Below, one piece after another: positions 52,898 through 60,979 of a DNA stretch of 64,000 nt (within the stretch, counting starts at the first letter, position 1; each line of letters begins with the position of its first letter). The stretch is taken from contig NZ_DATMGA010000014.1 of assembly GCF_035555955.1 (NCBI RefSeq), positions 62,001 to 126,000 on the forward strand, given 5' to 3'. This DNA is from Eoetvoesia sp035555955. Lineage in GTDB: Bacteria > Pseudomonadota > Gammaproteobacteria > Burkholderiales > Burkholderiaceae_B. Both the position numbers and the translations under genes were made by a program. The notes below the pieces were generated by a model. It had not been told where the DNA came from, made no database searches, and was given only the letters and a program-made list of their open reading frames with translations.

Positions 52898-53839
52898 CTA
52901 GGAGCTTGCCGTTTTCGGGTAGGCGCCGCGGAATATCTGGAGCACGCGATTGTGGGTCGTGCTGGATTGCACGTCGGTGCGCCACATGATGCCGACGTTG
53001 CGATGGGCGTCAGGCACGGGCAGGGGCAGGATGGACAGCACGCCCAGGGCCGCGAAGTACTGCGCCATTTCCAGCGGCAGCAGGCCGAAGATGTCGCGGT
53101 TCTGCAAGACCCCCACGATGGTCATCATGGACACCGATTCGATGATGCGCCGCGGAATGTTGATTTGGTGGTTTGCCAGGATGCTGATGATCAATTCGCG
53201 GGTAAGCGCCCCTTGCGGCGGCAGGATCATGGGAAGGCCCTGCAGGTCGCTCCAGTCGACCGAATCCTTCCGGGCCAGCGGGTGCCCGCAGCGGACGGAG
53301 ATGACGAAGGGGTCTTCGTAAAACACTTCGTAGCTGAATTCGGCCCCCAGCGGCCGATTGGGCAACACCCCCACGAGGAAGTCGATGGAACCGGCGCGCA
53401 GCGCGGGCAGCAGGCTTTCCATTGTGCCTTCCTGCACGGACACGGCGACGTCCTGGGTCTGTGATTCCAGCAGTTCGATGAGCTGCGGCCCGAGCTTCAG
53501 CGCGGCGGCCGGCATGACCCCCAGCGATACCCGTATGACCGGCACTTCGCTGATGTCGCGCAGATCGGACTGGACCATGTTGAGGCGCGCCAGGATATCG
53601 TGGGCGTGGCGAATAAGGCATACCCCGTGTTCCGTGGGCGCCAGCCCGGCGGGCGTGCGTTCGAAAATCCGCAGGCCCATGCCCGACTCGAGCGACGACA
53701 GCATTTTGGAGACTGCCGGCTGGGTCAGCGAAAGCGCCGCCGCCACCCTGCTGACGCTGCGCATCTCGTCCAGCGCGACGAGCAATTGCAGATGCCTGAG
53801 CTTGAGGTTTGCGCGGATATACCAATCGGATCTGGACAT
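52898..53839 (-). CDS. LysR-family regulator of the right-hand catabolic locus
   Basis: 313 aa. HTH in the first 65 residues reads VSRVAAALSLTQPAVSKMLSSLE; the effector domain is at about 95-300 with VIRVSLGVMPAAALKL. It diverges from the binding-protein gene across 173 bp with a palindromic promoter region. It resembles the group of LysR proteins that includes CbbR/GbpR-like sugar and aromatic regulators, but I cannot specify the inducer. Confidence 0.9.
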   Translation of the reverse strand: MSRSDWYIRANLKLRHLQLLVALDEMRSVSRVAAALSLTQPAVSKMLSSLESGMGLRIFERTPAGLAPTEHGVCLIRHAHDILARLNMVQSDLRDISEVPVIRVSLGVMPAAALKLGPQLIELLESQTQDVAVSVQEGTMESLLPALRAGSIDFLVGVLPNRPLGAEFSYEVFYEDPFVISVRCGHPLARKDSVDWSDLQGLPMILPPQGALTRELIISILANHQINIPRRIIESVSMMTIVGVLQNRDIFGLLPLEMAQYFAALGVLSILPLPVPDAHRNVGIMWRTDVQSSTTHNRVLQIFRGAYPKTASS

Positions 53840-53906
53840 GGTGACGGTGCCCCAGGGTAATCATGGATATGAGCTAAATGTTATGTGAAACGCCTTTAAA
53901 TTTCAA

Positions 53907-53936
53907 TTGACCTTATGTCAGGCCAATGTCTACCAT
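53907..53936 (+). promoter_or_regulatory. Candidate promoter/operator of the right-hand operon
   Basis: TTGACC (53907-53912) and TACCAT (53931-53936) are 18 bp apart. The -35 overlaps TGAC-N5-GTCA (53908-53920), a plausible LysR or other dimer site. About 77 bp separates it from the binding-protein ATG. Confidence 0.5.
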
Positions 53937-54012
53937 GTCTCACGTCGTTAAAAAGACAAGACGAAATGGCGCAACCGCCATCCATAACTACGCGAGACAA
54001 AAGGACCTAATC

Positions 54013-55098
54013 ATGATTACTCGTCGCATCGTGGCGCGCAGTGCCGCCGCCATGGCTGTTTTGGCAATCACCGCGTCCGCCCAGGCCGCCGACTGGTTCC
54101 CGCAACCCGTGAACCTGACCACGGCGGACGGCAAGACCACGCAAGTCGAATATCAGGCGCAAACCAAGAAGGCCAGCCGCAACTGGAAAATTTGCGTTTC
54201 CTACCCCCATATGAAGGACCCGTTCTTCCTGGCGTCCGATTACGGTGCCGTCGAAGAGGCCAAACGCCTGGGAGTGAGCGTACAGGTCCTGGACGCGGGC
54301 GGCTATACGCAATTGAGCAATCAAATCTCGCAGATCGAGGATTGCGTCGCCGGCGGCGCCAATGCGGTGGTGATGGTGGCCATTGCGGCGGATGGCATGG
54401 ATAACCTGTTGCGCAGCCTCAAGGAAAAGAATATTGTCGTCGTCGACGCCATCAATGGCGTAACGTCCAAAGACGTATCGGCCCGCGTGCTGACCAATCC
54501 TCACGACGAGGCGATGCGCGCAGGCCAGTACCTGGCGAAGAAGCATCCCAAGGGCACGCCCACCGTTCATGTGGGCTGGCTGCCGGGGCCTGCCGGCGCG
54601 GGTTTCGTCGAGGCCTTCAACGCAGGGTTCCACGAAGGAATCAAGGACAGCGCGGTGGTTGTCGACGAGACCAAGTATGGCGACGTGGGCAAAGAGGTGC
54701 AGGGCCGCCTGGTGGAGGACATGCTTCAAACTCACAAGGACCTGGACTACGTGGTGGGAACGGCCGTCATGGTCGAGGCCGCCATTCCCTTGCTGCGGGC
54801 GCAAAAGCTGGATAAAAAGGTAAAGCTGGTTTCCGTATACCTGACCCCGGGTGTGTACCAGGCCTTGAAGAGCAACCGGATCGAGGCGGCGGGTGTCGCG
54901 CCCGTGGTGCTGACCTCGCGCATGCAGATCGACACCGCCGTGCGCATACTCGAAGAGGGCAAGAACCGCGAGCCCGTGACCACGGTCAATACGCTGGGCA
55001 AGGTGTATACGCCCGCCACGGTCAAGGAAATCGATCCTCTTGAAGTCCTGGCTCCTCCCAGCTTCAAGCCGATCTTCAGCTTCAACGGCGCCAAGTAG
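54013..55098 (+). CDS. Periplasmic sugar-type ABC binding protein (CUT2/TorT-like)
   Basis: 361 aa. The signal peptide is MITRRIVARSAAAMAVLAI, cleaved near AQA. The Peripla_BP_4 fold shows WKICVSYPHMKDPFFLASDYGAVEEAKRLGVSVQV, TQLSNQISQIEDCVAGGANAVVM and the ribose-type hinge. It resembles TorT and other sensory or transport proteins of the RbsB group; the typical RbsB ligand-stacking aromatic residues are not obvious. AAAGGAC precedes the ATG. It begins the operon with the ATPase and permease, followed by aromatic-degradation enzymes. Confidence 0.88.
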   Translation: MITRRIVARSAAAMAVLAITASAQAADWFPQPVNLTTADGKTTQVEYQAQTKKASRNWKICVSYPHMKDPFFLASDYGAVEEAKRLGVSVQVLDAGGYTQLSNQISQIEDCVAGGANAVVMVAIAADGMDNLLRSLKEKNIVVVDAINGVTSKDVSARVLTNPHDEAMRAGQYLAKKHPKGTPTVHVGWLPGPAGAGFVEAFNAGFHEGIKDSAVVVDETKYGDVGKEVQGRLVEDMLQTHKDLDYVVGTAVMVEAAIPLLRAQKLDKKVKLVSVYLTPGVYQALKSNRIEAAGVAPVVLTSRMQIDTAVRILEEGKNREPVTTVNTLGKVYTPATVKEIDPLEVLAPPSFKPIFSFNGAK

Positions 55099-55121
55099 CC
55101 GCGTTGCGGGAGATTGCGCAA

Positions 55122-56642
55122 ATGAATGCCGCCGATCTGCATCCCGCGCCCGAGGCTTTGCTGAGGGTGCGGGGCTTGACCAAGCATTATGGGACGAACG
55201 TCGCGCTCAACCGGGTCGACCTCGACATCCTGCCGGGCCGGGTGCATGTGCTCTTCGGCGAGAACGGCTCGGGGAAATCGACGTTCATCTCCATGCTGGC
55301 GGGCGCCAACCAGCCCACCAAAGGCCGGGTTGAAATAGGCGGCCATGCCGGCGCCTTCCGCAGCGTGGCCGACGCCAGGTCGCACGGCATCCGCGCGGTA
55401 TTTCAGGAGTTCTCGCTCGTTCCGCAGCTGACCGTCGCCGAGAACATCGTGCTCGGCGAGGAGCCGGCCTCCACGCTGGGGGTGCTTTCCAAGGCCGAGG
55501 CCACCCAGTCCGCCCGGGCGCTGATTTCCGACCTGGGCTTCGACCTGGCGCCGGGCGATCATGTCTGTACATTGGCCCGGGGCAAGCAGCAAATGGTGGA
55601 GATCTGCAAGGCGCTGCGCCGCCCGCCCGCCGTGCTGATCCTGGACGAGCCCACCGCCTCCTTGTCCGAGCATGACGCCAAGGCGCTGTTCGCGCTGGTC
55701 CGGCGCCTGCGGGACGACGGCTGCGCCATCATCTACATTACGCACCGCATGCACGAAATCCCCTTGCTGGGCGATGAGGTGTCGGTGTTGCGGGACGGGA
55801 ACCTCATTGCCACGGTTCCGGCGGACACTCCCGAGAGCGAGCTGATTCAATTGATGACGGGCAGGGCATTGTCCGACATCTACCCGGAACTGCCAGAGCC
55901 CACAGGAGACAGCCGCCTGACGCTGCGCAATCTCAGCCTTGCGCCGGAGCTGGGCGTGACGACGGTAACGGACATCAATCTGGAAGTCCGGGCCGGCGAA
56001 ATCGTCGGTGTGGCCGGCCTGGTCGGCTGCGGCAAGAGCGAGCTGGGGCAAGCCTGTTTCGGCCTGCGCAAAGTCAAGGCGGGCGAGATCCGCCTGGATG
56101 GCGAGCCCGTGCGTTTCTCGCACCCGGCGCATGCCATTGCCAAGGGACTTTGGTACAGCCCTTCCGATCGCAAGAACGATGGCCTGGCGATGGGCCGTTC
56201 GGCTCGGGAGAACATGAGCTTGTCGGGTCTTGCCTGGGGGCGCATTGCGGGCCGGTGGCTCAAGCCCCGCCAGGAGAACCAGTTGCTTGGCGAATTGTCC
56301 CGCAGCGTCATGTTTCCGCAAGCCAGGCTGGGCGAGTCCGTCAGCAACTTTTCGGGTGGCAACCAGCAAAAAGTATTGCTCGCCAAGGGCCTGGCCCAGA
56401 ATATCGGCGTGTATGTCTTCGACGAGCCCACCGTGGGCGTCGACGTGGGCGCCCGCCCGGCCATTTACCAATATATGGCGAATCTGCTCAAGGCCGGCGC
56501 CGCAATCTTGCTGGTGTCGTCGGATCTATCCGAGCTGTTCGGCTTGTCTCATCGTGTTTTGGTCATGAATGGCGGGCGCATCGTCGATGAGTTTCAACGC
56601 GGTGATTACGAAGAACATCGCGTTCTGGAAAAATTTTTTTAG
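55122..56642 (+). CDS. CUT2 ABC transporter ATPase (RbsA/MglA type)
   Basis: 506 aa, two fused ATPase domains. Domain 1: Walker A FGENGSGKST, signature region LARGKQQMVEICKAL and Walker B VLILDEPT. Domain 2: GLVGCGKSE (a degenerate Walker A, as in RbsA/MglA), signature SNFSGGNQQKVLLAKGL and VYVFDEPT. In this family only one site is fully active. Start: ATG at 55122 with GGGAG nine bases upstream is preferred to TTG at 55104. Its stop is 11 bp before the permease ATG. Confidence 0.93.
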   Translation: MNAADLHPAPEALLRVRGLTKHYGTNVALNRVDLDILPGRVHVLFGENGSGKSTFISMLAGANQPTKGRVEIGGHAGAFRSVADARSHGIRAVFQEFSLVPQLTVAENIVLGEEPASTLGVLSKAEATQSARALISDLGFDLAPGDHVCTLARGKQQMVEICKALRRPPAVLILDEPTASLSEHDAKALFALVRRLRDDGCAIIYITHRMHEIPLLGDEVSVLRDGNLIATVPADTPESELIQLMTGRALSDIYPELPEPTGDSRLTLRNLSLAPELGVTTVTDINLEVRAGEIVGVAGLVGCGKSELGQACFGLRKVKAGEIRLDGEPVRFSHPAHAIAKGLWYSPSDRKNDGLAMGRSARENMSLSGLAWGRIAGRWLKPRQENQLLGELSRSVMFPQARLGESVSNFSGGNQQKVLLAKGLAQNIGVYVFDEPTVGVDVGARPAIYQYMANLLKAGAAILLVSSDLSELFGLSHRVLVMNGGRIVDEFQRGDYEEHRVLEKFF

Positions 56643-56653
56643 TGAGACTTCTT

Positions 56654-57679
56654 ATGGCTACCTCGGACATTTCCAAGCCCCTGGCGGCAGTCCAGATTCC
56701 CGACCGTCAGGGCAGGCTCAGGCCTGCGGTCAAGTTCCTGCTTTATTACCGCCAGGCGCTGGTGCTGCCGGTGCTGTTCGTCGCCGCGCTGATCCTGTTT
56801 TCGCTGGGGGCGCCGGGATTCCTCAGCGCCGACAACCTTACCAACGTTGCGCGCCAATCCGTTTACCTGATGATTGTTTCGCTGGGGCAACTGGTGGTGC
56901 TGATCGTCGGAGGACTGGACCTTTCAGTGGGCGTCATTGCCGCGCTGGTGTCGGTGGTGGGGGCGATGGTCATGGCCGGCACGTTCGCCGCCATGCCTGA
57001 CTACCCATGGCTTGCCATTGGCCTGGGCATCCTGGCTGGCGCCGCGATCGGAGCTTGCGTCGGCCTCATCAACGGCGTGGGCTCGGCCATCATGCGCATC
57101 CCGCCGTTCATGATGACGCTGGGCATGTCCTCGGTCGTGTTCGGCGTGGCGCTTTTCATCGGCGGCGGCGTGCCCGTCTACGGCATTCCGACCCAGTTCG
57201 GCGAGACATTCGGCTTTGGCGAGATTGCGGGCATTCCCATCCCCACCCTGGTGACCATTGCCTTGATCGTGTGCGTTTACTTCCTGCTGGAGTGGACGCG
57301 CTTTGGCCGCCACCTGTACGCGGTGGGCGGAAACCTGCGCGCCGCCCAGCTTTCGGGGGTTCGTTGCGAACGGGTGATCATCCTGGCCTTCGTCATTGCC
57401 GGCGTATTCGCCGCCATCACGGGATTGCTGTTGACGGCGCGCCTGGACACCGGTGAGTCGAATATAGGCTCGAGCCTGCCGCTGGAATCGATTGCCGCCT
57501 GCGTCATCGCCGGCGTCAGCCTGGCGGGGGGCGTGGGCCGCACATTCAACGTCGTGCTGGGAACGGTACTGATCATGCTGGTGCAGAACGGCTTGAACCT
57601 CATGCAGGTCGGCGCCTATGCTTCGACGATGGCGATCGGCGCGATCCTGATCTTTGCGATGGCGCTTTCCAGAAAATGA
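56654..57679 (+). CDS. CUT2 ABC transporter permease (RbsC type)
   Basis: 341 aa with eight to ten membrane helices. The EAA-like loop (LYAVGGNLRAAQLSGVR) and PPFMMTLGMSSVVFG are standard for RbsC-type permeases. A GTG at 56642 (overlapping the ATPase stop) gives four more residues; ATG 56654 is equally possible. It completes the binding protein/ATPase/permease transporter. Enzymes for aromatic hydroxylation follow 77 bp later, unlike a sugar operon. Confidence 0.9.
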   Translation: MATSDISKPLAAVQIPDRQGRLRPAVKFLLYYRQALVLPVLFVAALILFSLGAPGFLSADNLTNVARQSVYLMIVSLGQLVVLIVGGLDLSVGVIAALVSVVGAMVMAGTFAAMPDYPWLAIGLGILAGAAIGACVGLINGVGSAIMRIPPFMMTLGMSSVVFGVALFIGGGVPVYGIPTQFGETFGFGEIAGIPIPTLVTIALIVCVYFLLEWTRFGRHLYAVGGNLRAAQLSGVRCERVIILAFVIAGVFAAITGLLLTARLDTGESNIGSSLPLESIAACVIAGVSLAGGVGRTFNVVLGTVLIMLVQNGLNLMQVGAYASTMAIGAILIFAMALSRK

Positions 57680-57756
57680 ATCTTGTTTATGACTACTGGC
57701 TTGCCGGGCGCAAGAACGGCGCGGCCAACCTACAAATATCTTAGGAGACTGAATCC

Positions 57757-59301
57757 ATGAATAGCCCTGAAGTGATTTCCGGCGTAAAGAATGTGCCCTT
57801 TACCGGCAAGGAGTACCTGGACAGCCTGGATGACGGCCGCGAGGTCTGGATCTACGGGAAGCGGGTCGAAAAAATCACCGAGCACCCCGCATTCCGCAAT
57901 TCCGCCCGCATGGTGGCGCGCATCTACGATGCGCTGCACGACGAGTCGAAGCGCGACATCCTGACGACGGCCAACGACTCGGGTGGTTTTACCCATCGCT
58001 TTTTCCGCGCGCCGCATACCGTTGCGGAGCAAGTGGCGCAGCGCGACGCGATCGCCGAAATACAGCGCGTGTCTTATGGATGGATGGGGCGTTCGCCCGA
58101 TTACAAGGGCTCCTTCCTGGGGACGCTGGGCGCCAATTCGGCGTTCTACCGGGGCTACGAGCAAAATGCGTTGCGCTGGTACAAAAAGGCCCAGGAGCGC
58201 ACCTGGTACATCAATCACGCCATCATGAATCCGCCGGTCGACCGCAACAAGCCCAGCGCCGATACCTCCGACGTGTTCATCCGCGTCGTCAAGGAAACCG
58301 ACGCGGGCATTTACGTGAGCGGCGCCAAGGTCGTGGCGACGGCTTCTGCGCTTACGCACTATACGTTTGTCGCCCACGCAGGGCAGGTGCCCATCAAGGA
58401 TCCGCGGTTCGCGCCGGTATTCATGGTGCCCACCGGGGCGCCCGGGGTCAAGATGATCTCGCGCATTTCCAATGAATACCGCGCGGCCGTGCTGGGCAGC
58501 CCCTTCGACTACCCGCTTTCCAGCCGCCTGGACGAGAACGACGCCATCCTGGTTCTGGACAATGTGTTCGTCCCTTGGGAAGACGTGTTCATGCATGGCG
58601 ATGTCGATCAGGCCAACCGCTTTGCACCCGACTCCGGCTTCAACAGCCGGGCCTCCATGCATGGCTGCACCCGCCTGGCCGTGAAGCTGGATTTCATTTG
58701 CGGCTTGTTGTGCAAGGCCCTGGAAATCACCGGCAGCGTTTCCTTCCATGGTGTTCAGTCGCGCCTGGGCGAGGTGCTTGCCTGGCGCAACTCCATGTGG
58801 GCCATGTCGGACGCCATGGCGAAAAGCGATATTGCCTGGAACGGCATGGTGCAGCCCGATGCGCGGTTTGCGACCGCCTACCGCGTACTGTCGCAAATTG
58901 CATTCCCTGCGATCAAGAACATCATCGAGACCAGCGTCGCCAGCGGCCTCATTTACCTGAACTCGCACGCCGACGACTTCAAGGCGCCGGAAATCCGCGG
59001 CTATCTCGACCAATACGTGCGCGGCACCGGAGACATCGACGCGGTGGAGCGCGTCAAGACCATGAAGCTGCTTTGGGACACCATCGGCACCGAATTCGGC
59101 GCCCGCCACGAGCTGTACGAAATCAATTACCTGGGTTCCAACGACGTCACCCGCATGGCGAACCTGTTCGATGCGCAAGGCAGCGGCGACATGGCCAACA
59201 TGAAGAGCTTCGTCGAGACCTGCATGAACGAATACGATCTGGACGGCTGGACGGTGCCGGATCTGGTCAATCCGGACGACGTGAGCGTCCTGCGCCGTTA
59301 A
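57757..59301 (+). CDS. HpaB-like FADH2-dependent aromatic monooxygenase
   Basis: 514 aa. The protein belongs to the 4-hydroxyphenylacetate 3-hydroxylase/PheA/TftD superfamily with an acyl-CoA-dehydrogenase-like fold: RSPDYKGSFLGTLG, TWYINHAIMNPPVDRNKP, VSGAKVVATASAL, FVPWEDVFMHGD and GARHELYEINYLG. Such oxygenases hydroxylate phenols and use reduced flavin delivered by a separate reductase, here the gene at 60361. TTAGGAG lies nine bases upstream of the ATG. Substrate unknown; a phenol or hydroxypyridine is likely. It is followed after 38 bp by an extradiol dioxygenase, the expected next step for a catechol. Confidence 0.88.
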   Translation: MNSPEVISGVKNVPFTGKEYLDSLDDGREVWIYGKRVEKITEHPAFRNSARMVARIYDALHDESKRDILTTANDSGGFTHRFFRAPHTVAEQVAQRDAIAEIQRVSYGWMGRSPDYKGSFLGTLGANSAFYRGYEQNALRWYKKAQERTWYINHAIMNPPVDRNKPSADTSDVFIRVVKETDAGIYVSGAKVVATASALTHYTFVAHAGQVPIKDPRFAPVFMVPTGAPGVKMISRISNEYRAAVLGSPFDYPLSSRLDENDAILVLDNVFVPWEDVFMHGDVDQANRFAPDSGFNSRASMHGCTRLAVKLDFICGLLCKALEITGSVSFHGVQSRLGEVLAWRNSMWAMSDAMAKSDIAWNGMVQPDARFATAYRVLSQIAFPAIKNIIETSVASGLIYLNSHADDFKAPEIRGYLDQYVRGTGDIDAVERVKTMKLLWDTIGTEFGARHELYEINYLGSNDVTRMANLFDAQGSGDMANMKSFVETCMNEYDLDGWTVPDLVNPDDVSVLRR

Positions 59302-59339
59302 GCGCGAGTCCCATGGATCACATGTTTGCGGAGCAATCA

Positions 59340-60272
59340 ATGACTAAAGCACAAGGGATCGCCTATGTGGTTTACCAGGCCACCGACCTGGATCTCATGG
59401 AGTCCTTCATGCGGGATTTCGGCCTGGTCACGGCCAGGAAGGAACCCGACGTTCTTTACATGCGTGGCGCGGACACGGCGCCATACCTGCACGTCACCCG
59501 ACTGGGCGCCGACAATCGCTTCCTGGGAGGCGGCCTGCTGGTCGGCTCGCGCGCCGAGCTCGATGCCCTGGCCGGGCTGGAAGGGTCATCGCCGGTGGAG
59601 GCCATCGATGCCCCAGGCGGCGGCTGGAGAGTGCGCATGACTACGCCCGACGGCGTCGCCATCGACGCCGTATGGGGCCAGGAGGCCGCCAGCCCCTTGC
59701 CCGTCCGGGATCCCCATCCCTTCAACAGCGGCAGGGACAAGCAGCGCCATAACCAGTCGCTGCGGCCCAAGCGCGAGCCGGGCCTGGTGCTGCGCCTGGG
59801 GCACTTCGTCCTGCGAGTCAGCAATCACGACGAATCCGTCGCCTGGTTCCAGAAGCGTTTCCAGTTGCTGCCCTCCGACTATATGTGCATTCCGGGTGAC
59901 GAGAGCACGGTGATCGGCACGTTCCTGCGCTGCGACAAGGGTCCGGAGCTGGTCGACCACCACTCCATGCTCATCGTCCAAGCGGAGGAAACCGGCGTGC
60001 ATCACTGCTCGTTCGAGCTGCAGGATCTGGATGCAGTCATGGGAGCGCACGATTACCTGGCCTCGCGGGGCTATCGCCTCGATGTCGGTGTCGGCCGCCA
60101 CCTGATCGGCAGCCAGATATTCGATTACTGGCGGGATCCCTTCGGCTTCCGGGTCGAGCACTACACCGACGGCGATGCCGTCGATCGGGAGTTCCAGCCC
60201 GGCAAGTTCGCAGGGCGCGCCGACGAGACCACCCAGTGGGGGATGGATCCCACGCCGGAGTTTTTCGAGTAG
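59340..60272 (+). CDS. Type I extradiol ring-cleavage dioxygenase (VOC family)
   Basis: 310 aa in two VOC modules. The C-terminal module carries the 2-His-1-carboxylate iron site: His155 (LGHFVLRV), His221/222 (VHHCSFEL) and Glu273 (FRVEHYTDG). The N-terminal module lacks ligands, as in catechol 2,3-dioxygenases. Start: ATG at 59340 with GGAG six bases upstream is preferred to ATGs at 59313 and 59322. It would cleave a catechol made by the HpaB-like monooxygenase. It lies between that gene and the flavin reductase. Confidence 0.88.
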   Translation: MTKAQGIAYVVYQATDLDLMESFMRDFGLVTARKEPDVLYMRGADTAPYLHVTRLGADNRFLGGGLLVGSRAELDALAGLEGSSPVEAIDAPGGGWRVRMTTPDGVAIDAVWGQEAASPLPVRDPHPFNSGRDKQRHNQSLRPKREPGLVLRLGHFVLRVSNHDESVAWFQKRFQLLPSDYMCIPGDESTVIGTFLRCDKGPELVDHHSMLIVQAEETGVHHCSFELQDLDAVMGAHDYLASRGYRLDVGVGRHLIGSQIFDYWRDPFGFRVEHYTDGDAVDREFQPGKFAGRADETTQWGMDPTPEFFE

Positions 60273-60360
60273 CGGGCCGCGTCGCGAAGATGACGTGCAC
60301 GCCGCTTCCACGGGACTGGAATCGGGTGGCAGCGGCGGCGGGTTTTTCAAGGAGAATGGA

Positions 60361-60918
60361 ATGCGAACATCGGATATCGGAATCAACGTGGACAGGGGCG
60401 GCGATGCGCCCGGCTTCGACGCGCGGGATTTTCGCAATGCCATGGGCCAGTTCGCCACGGGGGTCGTGGTGATCGCCACGAGCATCGACGGCCATACGCA
60501 CGGCATGACGGCCAATGCATTCATGTCGGGCTCGCTGGAGCCTCCCCTGATCATCGTGTCGGTGGCCTGCAATGCGCGGATGCACTCCAAGATAGCGCAG
60601 GGAGGCCGCTTCGGAGTCAGCATGCTCAGCGAGCACCAGGAATGGTGCAGCAACCATTTTGCCGGCAAGCCGGCCGAGGGGCGGCAACCCGAGTTCGAAT
60701 CGCTGAGCGGCGCGCCTGTCCTGGCGCAGGCCAAGGTCAAGATCGCCGCCGAGCTGCGGCATGTCTATGCCTGCGGCGATCACACTTTGTTCGTGGGCGA
60801 GGTCAAGAGCCTCGAGCATCGATCGCGCGACGAGGGCCCACTGCTGTTTCACGGCGGCCGCTATGCCAGGCTGGCCGGGTCTGATTCCATGGCCATGGGC
60901 GGCGCCACGCAAGCTTGA
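60361..60918 (+). CDS. Flavin reductase, HpaC-like
   Basis: 185 aa. The flavin-reductase-like fold shows RNAMGQFATGVVVIATSIDG, HGMTANAFMSGSLEPPLIIVSV and LLFHGGRYARL. It would use NAD(P)H to reduce FAD or FMN for the two-component monooxygenase at 57757. AAGGAG lies five to six bases upstream of the ATG. It is 88 bp after the dioxygenase and about 60 bp before the molybdenum enzyme gene, so all belong to one operon. Confidence 0.92.
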   Translation: MRTSDIGINVDRGGDAPGFDARDFRNAMGQFATGVVVIATSIDGHTHGMTANAFMSGSLEPPLIIVSVACNARMHSKIAQGGRFGVSMLSEHQEWCSNHFAGKPAEGRQPEFESLSGAPVLAQAKVKIAAELRHVYACGDHTLFVGEVKSLEHRSRDEGPLLFHGGRYARLAGSDSMAMGGATQA

Positions 60919-60979
60919 AGAGAATGGAAATTTGCCGTGAAGAATTCATTTGCACATATCGGTCGAAAAGGCGGGCGCC

